Notes under the pieces: model-generated
Seen by the model: the letters and a program-made list of their open reading frames with translations, nothing else
Told to the model about the DNA's origin: nothing
The model's database searches: none
Program-made: the position numbers and the translations under genes
DNA from: Linum tenue
Taxonomy: Eukaryota; Streptophyta; Magnoliopsida; Malpighiales; Linaceae
DNA length: 64,000 nt
Direction: 5' to 3'
Assembly: GCA_946122785.1 (NCBI GenBank)
Contig: CAMGYJ010000002.1
Span: 62,397,703-62,461,702, forward strand
In this document: positions 56,593-64,000 of the stretch, piece after piece
Layout: the number at the start of each line of letters is the position of its first letter
How positions within the stretch are numbered: the first letter of the stretch is position 1

Positions 56593-59500
56593 TCAGGCGC
56601 TGAAAAGGCGCTTCTTTGCAGGTTCTTTACGGGCAGAGGCACCGAGTTGGTTCTTGTCAGTAGGTGAATCTGATGAAGCTTCAATTGCCTTCCTTGACGG
56701 GGTGCGAATACGCTGTGACCTTGTAACAACAATGTCGGATGGCACAGCTACCGTTATTGTTTCACCTTGTGTAATAACAATGTCTGCTGAAATAGGTGGC
56801 ACCACTGTCTCAGACTGGACATCAGTTTCAGGAACGGCAACAGAAGGGTCAGCTGTATCATTTTCCAAAGAAACATCGTCAAGCAAAGAATCTTCAACAT
56901 CAGAAGGAATATCTGGGCCTGCAGGACTGGAAGAACGATCACTAATTTTGCTGTGCGACACCAGACGGCGTTTGCGAGGAACGTAGGCTTGCGACTGTTC
57001 AATCTCCCTATAAGAAATGTATGGGAATTACAGGACCTACTAAACCGCACAGTAAATTACGGTAAAAGTAGGAAAAACAAACTGCACATACGATGAAGGT
57101 GGGCTGGTCTCAAGAGTCTGCAGGCGGCGAGGTCGATTTCCAGTTTGCCGAGTAGCGCAGAACGATGGGCCATCAGATTCGGACATGGCGATACTGGAAG
57201 CAAATAAGCAGATAAGTAAGTAGTCACCAAAGAACAATTAGAATGGAAAATAGGAAACCAAGAGAAAGTAAGTGGCGGTGGCTAATAATTGAGTTACAGT
57301 GTGCAAGCGATACTTTTGACGCAATAACAGCACAAAATTGCAGGGAAAGGAAAATGAGCAAAATAAAAAAGAAGCAGACCAGTCAAAGAACAGGAGGAAT
57401 AATTGGAATAAGGAACAAGAGCATGACCAAACCTTGGCGAATCAGGCACGAAAGCAGTTTGACACACCCTTGCTAGCCGCGTTATCCCTACCAGCATTTT
57501 TTAGCAAGCAATAAGAAGCAGGTAAACCAATGGATACACCTGCAAAACCACACAACCCACCTAGTTTTAGGTTTAGACTTCCTGGGAGGAGTTTTCTTAG
57601 AGGTTCCTTTGCTATTCTCAGCTGAGTTGGGGAGTTGTGCAGCATGAACCGCCCTAACAGCAATGACAGGAACCAAAAGCGAAGTGAGGAAGAGAACAAA
57701 GTAAGAAACTGGTCATGCACAGCAAATAAAACAGGAAACTTGTATGGCGTGGCAGACCTCGAATCACACCCTCCCTATCCATATTTTCCCCTAACCGAGG
57801 ATGTGGAAGGAATAGCAAGCAGGTAAAGCACCGTAAACATTTCTAAAACCACACAACCCACCTGGCCTTAGAGACAGATTTCCTCGGAGCACCCTTCCGA
57901 GAGTTTTTTTTTGTTTTGCTAGATGAGGTGGGGTTTTGTGCAACATCAACCACCCTATCAGCAATCAATGACCAAAACTGGAGTGAGGAAGATAGCTAAG
58001 TAAAATATGTTGATGTAAATTAAGGCTAAAGCGAAACTTATATATAAAAAAAAGAATAGCAAACCCAGGTGAGACAGTTGCGACATCAGGAGAAATGGTA
58101 TCCTCCGCATGCAATGTTTTCCTAGGATAGAATGGAGGAAAAATGAGGAATGGCAGAAGAGGTGCAGATGGACATAAAGAAGAATACAGACCTTTGCCGA
58201 CTTGTAGACTGTTTTGACCCAGTCTGGTGAGCACTGTGCTGACCAGCTGCTGCATGAGTCTGTGCAGCATCAGGGGACCTATTATAGGAAAACAATAAGA
58301 ACATAGAGACAACCAACATAAACAGGAAAGACAACTGAAGGTAGGTATACAAAATACCCAGCCAAAGTAGACGGCAAAGTTGAGTGTGACTGAACAGGAA
58401 TTTTTGGCCTGAGAAAAGGAAAGTAACGGCATAGCATTAGCCAGAGAAAGTAAACTAAAGGGCCCTGTAGTGGCAAGAGTGAAGAACAAACAATACAATT
58501 CAAGGGAGTCCAACGATACACCGACACACGGTATTTATACAAAGCAGCACGGCAGGAAGTACAAAAAGAGGACAGGCAGTTCTAAATGGCACCAAACCTT
58601 GCATATGAAGGACAAGGAGCAGACTGGGGCGATGGGGAAGAGTGCGGGTAGATATTTCTAGAGACGAAACATTAACAAACAGAATTAAACACATGTACAA
58701 TGAGTGACATGCGAGGCAATCAATTTAAGACTGGGGAGCATACCGAATAACCGAAGAAGATCCTGGCGAAGAGAGCGCAGCAACTTGTCGGGTAGGGCTG
58801 TAAAAGCAGCAAGCGGATAGTAAACAGTAAGGGTAACATTAGATGGGACATTGGAAGTCTCCAATAACGCAATGCAGGAAAGGACAATCGGGAAAGAAGG
58901 CTGTAGTAACAACCTAAGATAGGATCCAGCGACAGTCGAAGTACAGGGTGGCACAGGATCACTTCAAAGTAGCAAGAGAACACTGAATGTAACTAAGCGT
59001 TGTAAAAAAAACATGAAAAGGCAAACTTGTAGACAGGAACTCAACCTTGCAGGAGCAGAAGCAGGGGAAACATGGTTGGCCAAGGGCATCGCCGAAGAGG
59101 AAGATCCTCGATAAGGTGAAGTCACAGGGCAGGCAATTCCAGGATGCAGAGAACTGCAATTTGGAGAGTAACTGTAAAAGGCAGCATTGTAGAAAAGCAA
59201 AGCACAAACTGAGTGAGTGAAATGCAAGCTATACCGGACAGGTGGTGATGAGAAGTGATGCACACTGCCTGTGCGATGTGTAGGACGTGGAGATTGAAGA
59301 GCAGGCTGGTTTTGTTCTGGCACGGAAAGAATAGTAAATTCTGGTGGCCCTCGACCAAAATAGGCAGGCTTAGGAAGCTGGACATCAAAGTCAAATTCAC
59401 GTCCATCAAGCGCCATAAGTTCCGGAGGCAAGTAGCCACGCTGGTATGGAAAGCGCATAGAAAGTTCAGGAGCAGTAGTTCCCACAAGTTGATCAGCGAC

Positions 59501-61999
59501 CTTGCCCAATAAGACAAAGGTTGTCGAACCAGTCACATCTCCCACAGACAGGCGCACTTTATAGCTGTAGGAAGGTGTTACAAGAAGTAAAGGTACTATA
59601 CACTCAACTGGGTAATGACCAAGAACAAGAAAAGGATAAAGACCTAACCAATTTTGGGTTTGTTGAGGCGTTATCCGACGGTGTTCGTCACACCAAAAGT
59701 CAGGATGATCATACTCCACCGCTGCTTTAGAACACAAGGCACATCCCAAGTAATACCATTGACGGGCTGCATCAACCGAGGTCACTTTAGCCGAACAATG
59801 GTAGCGTGTGGTCTGAAGAAAAGCAGGTCATTTTTGTTAAAAAGGAGATTCAAAAAAACTAAAGAAAAAGAGCAACGCAGCTGAAAACAAAGTAAAGTAC
59901 TTCCTACGCACCCTAGGCAAGGCTGTATGCAAACGTAACAGTTTGATGCAAAGGGAAAAATGGCAAGACAATATAACTCAGTTCTGGGCATGCACAATAG
60001 AATATGATGCACGACAATAAGCAAAGTGTTGAAGGGGGAAACTCGGAGATGACTAACGAAACCAACGACAACAGGAAATCTAAAAGTCGCTGCGTGACCA
60101 GCAGGTAAGAGAGGGAAAAGGGAAGGAAAAGGCAATGGCCGGGCAGTGCAATAATAAATAGGAAGCTACAAAAAATGCAGAGGGAAGAGCAAAATAAAAC
60201 CAGGAGGCACAGAGAGTTCTGCGTATGCACAATATAATGTGATGAACGACAATAAGCAAAGTGTTGAAGGGGAAAACTCGGAGATGACCAACGGAACTAA
60301 CGACGTTGTGTGACCAGTAGGTAAGTCAGGGGAAAACGAAGCAAACAGGCAATGGCCGGGCAGTGGAATAACAAGACAGGAAGTTCTTTGTTAAACAAGC
60401 AAGTGGGTAAAATGGAGCAGAAATGGGCATATACAGGATGGAAAGTAGAGGCAGTAAACATCAATGAAAACAGGAAAATACAAGGAGCAGACAAGGTATC
60501 AGGAGGCAACGCGGACAAAAAAGACGCAGCACAGACAGAACAAGCAAGATGCAAAGACGACGGGAAATTCCTGAAGGGTAAATGCAGACACAGCGTAAAG
60601 GAAAGGGAAGGAACACAATCACAGGACAGTAAGGAAAAGGACAAAGCAGCAGGGATAATGAGGAACTTGGATACAGAACATACATCAAGCACTGTTGGAC
60701 TACAAAGGTCCACCAGCTGCACGATAGTTTTGGTACATGAAACATCAAATGCACTTGCTTCCTCAGGAGTCGAGAATCTAGGAGGATAGTACGTAACTGT
60801 GTTGGTCCCGGCAAAAAACCTGTGAAAAAGAGGTACACAATTAGAGAACAGCAGTGTAAACCGGCGAGAATACACTAACCAAAGGTACCCACGCAGACTG
60901 CAGCATGTGAGTTTTCTCATCAACCGGATCCAATATGCACCGCGTACCAGGAGTGATGGCTAAACTGAAACCCTCTGTGAAACCAACAAACGCCAGTTAC
61001 CCAAAGATCGCAGAGGAAAGAGGAAACATAAATCAGAAGGCATAGAGAGGCAATGGGTTACCTTTGGTAGCACCAGTGACACGAAGAGTGCAAACGCCAA
61101 GAATGACAGGGCCTGAACGGCCAAGGAACGCCAGTTCCTCACCATCTAATGCTCGCGAAATTTCGTTCCAGAGGGTAACCTATAAGAGCATGTGGCTAGA
61201 AAAGGGCAATTAGAAAGACAAGTTCAGTAACAAGAAGGACACAGTGGAAAAAAAAATCAGATCAGTAGCACCGGGGATAAGCAGATATTCACACCTCTCA
61301 TTCTTGAGAACCAATTCCCGACGGACACTTTGACCAAAAGATGTGCTGGAATGGGAAATACCTGTAACACTCTGGACCACGCCAACCACATCTACAAAAG
61401 CAGCGCAAAGGATAAACCGGCAACATTCAGGGTAAAGCAAGGGCGCGAAACTAAGACCAAATGAAAACACGAGAAGTCCAGAAGAGCAAACCTGTAAGGT
61501 AAATCGACGTTCCAACACGGGAGTACAAAGAAGCAAAAGGGGCAAACGCAAATGAATCGTCCCAGAAACTTGGAGACAAAGCAGTGACATCTTCAAACCG
61601 GGTATCACGGGACAGAACAATACTGAGTTTGTGAGAGCAAGGACGATATTGTGGACCCGGAGGCTTGACGGTGAAATTGCTAACCAAGTAAACAGACCCC
61701 AGTTGCAAGATCGGAGCAAAGTGCTGAGTTAAATTCGCCGGTGCTGTTCCCTGGATAAAAGTTCCCTGAAAGCAAAAGAACAGGAAAGTTGAAAGGAACC
61801 GCAGGCAGAGGCTGCAAACATACAGGAAGAGCGGAAGCGGCAAAGATACCTCTTCATCGGTCCACAAAGTACAATAGTTGAATATCAAAGCGGGATTCTT
61901 CAGGCCATAGGACCCCCAAGCATGAAGTAAGCGCAGTTTGAGCAGGGTTTGCAAACCATCCGTATCCCTAAGATCGTACAGGAGCTTATGGGCAGGCAT
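56593..61999 (-). CDS. RPA70-like single-strand DNA-binding protein gene, multi-exon, perhaps damaged
   Basis: Replication protein A large-subunit type. Exons recognised: 61,999-61,850 (MPAHKLLYDLRDTDGLQTLL), 61,765-61,492 (GTFIQGTAPANL, VSNFTVKPPGPQYRPCSHK), 61,391-61,295 (DVVGVVQSVTGISHSST), one from 61,179 (VTLWNEISRALDGEELAFLG), one near 60,980-60,890 (GFSLAITPGTRCILDP), 59,812-59,649 (zinc ribbon GCALC...FWCDEH), 59,564 to about 59,236 (YKVRLSVGDVTGSTTFVLLG), several Ser/Lys-rich exons, and a last exon ending at 56,593. Order OB-A, OB-B, zinc/OB-C fits RPA70 without the N-terminal domain. The first three exons splice in phase, but the junction to 61,179 is out of phase by one base with the visible GT-AG sites, and the alternative AG brings a stop. 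It may be a pseudogene or use sites I cannot see. Plant Helitrons often carry such genes. Confidence 0.6.
57555..58275 (-). repeat. Three related basic, Ser/Lys-rich exons of the RPA-like gene
   Basis: Near 58,275-58,190 (DAAQTHAAAGQHSAHQ...KQSTSRQR), 57,960-57,867 (DVAQNPTSSSKTKKNSRKG) and 57,650-57,565 (HAAQLPNSAENSKGTSKKT). All start with an AAQ-like motif and end in a Lys/Arg cluster; the last two share the donor context AGGTGGGTTGTG. They look like tandem exon duplications encoding a nuclear-localisation-like or nucleic-acid-binding tail. Confidence 0.5.
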
Positions 62000-62485
62000 T
62001 GCAAAGCGGGGAGCGACAACAGGAGCACAACAAACAGACCAGAGAGAAGAAGGAAGAATAGTGGCAGAAAAGAAACAGAGGCAAGGCAAAAAGGAGAAAT
62101 AAGGAAACCAAAAAGATATACAAGGGATCAAACCTGGCATATGAGAAGACATAAGAAGCAGACGCCTCGAAAAGCGCTGCAGGTAAAGCAGAGGGAAGGG
62201 AAACGGGCTGACGGCAAAAGAAGCAAAGCAGTTCCTTGCGCCGAATTGAAGCGACGGGAGGAGTTTCTCTGTGTCAGAAAATTCCAATCAGAAACAGAAC
62301 AAGGCCAATCAGAAACAAGCAAAAGGCAAACGAGTAACAGTGGCGGGATGTGACTCTAAGAAACAGTAAAGTTGATGCTTGTTCTTTAAAGAGTATAACT
62401 ACTCCTTGTGCTTTACTCTCTGTTATTTGGATCAGCTTGATATTCCTTGAGCCGGACCCAAGTGGGGAGGAGGTTTTATAAGTAA

Positions 62486-64000
62486 CTAGGACTGAAGCCC
62501 ACGTTTCACCGCGGGGTTATTGATTTCTTGTTATAAAGTGAATCTAGATATTGAATAATATGTTTCTTAGTACCCAGTAATTGAAATTAAGATACAATAA
62601 AGAAAAAAATTAAAAAATAGAATGTTGAGTCATAGTTCGATTATTATAGACCAAGATAAATAAAAATCACTCCCTTCATATATTTTGTTGCTGGAGTTTT
62701 GCCTTTCTTTTGTTCTTCCTTTTGGTTCAATAGACTTGTAGAGAAAGGAAGAGATGGGCAGATGGGAGAGAGAGAGAGTGATGAGTGGTGGAAAGAGAAT
62801 AAGAAATTAAATGAAAATTAAAATAAATCTTAACTAACCCAAATGAGTCCACATAATTACCCCTAATAACACAAAAACTCTTGTCTTTACCTAACTATAA
62901 AAGATCACTTCTTATAATGTTACTCTACGAAACAGTGTTTTAGAACTCTTTCTAATTAGTTTGACAAAGCGGATTGAGTTTTTAACAAAATCCATACGTG
63001 ACCCAATCTGTTGATCACAAAAGCGTGTACAACTCGTCCACGACCCAAAATTCGTCAATACTGAATTCAACTCGATAAAGCAGAGCAAGTTTGTAACAAA
63101 ATTCACACTCGAGCCAACTCGTTAATTACAAAAGTGAGTAAAATTTATCCCCAACCCCAAATGAGACAACACTTGCACTGGGTCGAATTAGGTTGAACAA
63201 ACATGAATTTGGGTTCAATTAAATTGTCATAAGATGTGGGTTCGATTTGGGTTCAATCCCCAAGCGACCCAAATTTTGTGAAAACTGGACTCAACTTCCT
63301 CTGTCCGGCTTGATAAAGTGGAGTGAGTTTTTAACAAAATCCACATGCAACCCAATTCGTTGATTACAAAAGCGGTAAAACTTGTCCCCTACCCAAAATT
63401 CGTCAACACTGGATTCAACTTGATAAAGTGGGCCGAGTTTGTAACAAAATCACCACCCGAACCAATTTGTTAACGCGATAAAGCTGGGTTTTGGGTTCAA
63501 CTGTCATAAGAGGCAAGTTCAATTTGGGTTCAATTCCAAAGCGATCTAAAATTTTTGAATACACTTGAATTAACTTGAACACACATGAATTTCTCTGGCC
63601 GATTTGACAAAGCGGGGCTAGTTTCTAACAAAATCCACAAGCGACTCAATCCGTCTCTCACAAAAGCGGGTAAAATGCGTTCTTGCCCCCAAAAGTGTCA
63701 AGGGTAAAACTCGCCATCGACCCAAAATGCGTCAACACTGGACTTAACTCGATAAAGCGGGTGTGTGTTTTTAACAAAATGAACACCTGACTCTTTTCAT
63801 TAATTTTAAAAGCAGGTAAATTTTGTTTCAACCCAAACTCTGCAATACCGGTATCCGGTCAAATTAGTTTGAACAAACATGAATTTGGGTTCAACTGTCG
63901 TAAGAGGCAGGTTCAATTTGGTTTCAATCTCAAAGCAACCCAAAATTTGTGAACACATAGGAATTAGCTTGAACACACCTGAATTTCTCTGACTGGTTTG
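62486..64000 (-). mobile_element. Second Helitron 3' terminus, same orientation, running off the window
   Basis: CTAG at 62,489-62,486 (minus strand) followed by T, preceded by a hairpin (about 62,498-62,514) whose stem needs a G-U pair. The core GAAGCCC(A/G)CG(T/C)TTC is shared with the terminus at 53,264, so both belong to one family. The 5' end lies beyond 64,000. No coding region seen. Confidence 0.6.
62950..64000. repeat. Degenerate satellite-like repeats
   Basis: Diverged units of roughly 105 bp containing GACAAAGCGGG...AGTTTTTAACAAAATCCA, ACCCAATTCGTTAATTAC and ACCCAAAATTCGTCAACACT. They alternate with GAACAAACATGAATTTGGG segments, giving a looser period of about 290-390 bp (TTTGACAAAGCGG-like landmarks near 62,960, 63,310, 63,600 and 63,985). 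No frame. Confidence 0.6.

Larger units (their letters stand above)
53264..62485 (-). mobile_element. Helitron carrying RPA-like genes (5' end unresolved)
   Basis: The minus-strand 3' terminus is CTAG at 53,267-53,264, followed by host T, preceded by a GC-rich hairpin (53,276-53,293, CCCGCCGCGAAGCGCGGG). This is the classical plant Helitron 3' end. The interior carries a Rep/helicase N-terminal region and RPA70-like modules, both known Helitron partners. I could not identify a convincing TC start; the element may stop just before the second terminus at 62,486 or extend further. No HUH (two-His) or helicase motifs are present. Confidence 0.72.

Noticed and set aside
62340..62485. Helitron 5' TC end near 62,400-62,480
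   Set aside because: Several TC dinucleotides are possible on the minus strand, but none has the typical TCTATACTA-like start, so I give no exact 5' end.

Overview
This is nuclear DNA of a flowering plant, most likely a eudicot; I cannot name the species. The evidence is plant-type split genes with GT-AG introns, Athila-type Ty3/gypsy retrotransposons, an RPA-encoding Helitron, a hAT-type MITE, and AT-rich, heavily rearranged sequence. Almost everything outside a few small genes is repeats, many of them nested.

Left part (1-27,165, resuming 44,776-48,677): a complex segmental array. The recurring order is a small non-autonomous LTR element on the minus strand (four copies), an unclassified decayed repeat I call X (eight copies, two subfamilies), a conserved flank, and a small two-exon gene for a secreted peptide precursor of 94 residues on the minus strand (five intact copies). 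Paralogous copies act as empty-site controls. They show a 555-bp hAT MITE with an 8-bp duplication at 17,032, and a palindromic composite of three related units bounded by three copies of GTAAACCCC at 17,680-20,461.

Centre (27,166-44,775): a 17.6-kb Athila-type composite inserted in one X repeat, with matching AGCAA target duplications but LTRs of two different subfamilies at its two ends. It contains an almost intact gag-pol reading frame, an env-position ATHILA ORF, a nested non-autonomous relative with its own 404-aa ORF, extra LTR pieces, an array of an 18-bp palindrome, and four copies of a small structured RNA motif. In that motif the paired arms change between copies while a 12-nt bulge stays fixed. 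This is the most novel signal I see.

Right part (48,678-64,000): a probable solo LTR, two minisatellites (one with higher-order trimer structure) next to a polypurine tract and an LTR, a two-exon gene for a His-rich secreted protein, and Helitron DNA. The first Helitron (3' end at 53,264, minus strand) carries an RPA70-like gene and a chimeric gene that joins the N-terminal region of a Helitron Rep/helicase to a second RPA zinc-finger/OB-fold module; I see no HUH nuclease or helicase domain in the window. A second Helitron 3' terminus in the same orientation lies at 62,486, followed by degenerate satellite-like repeats to the window edge.

Coordinates of ORFs, LTR ends, target duplications and most splice sites were read base by base. 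Edges of the decayed repeats are approximate, and identity statements come from alignment by eye.
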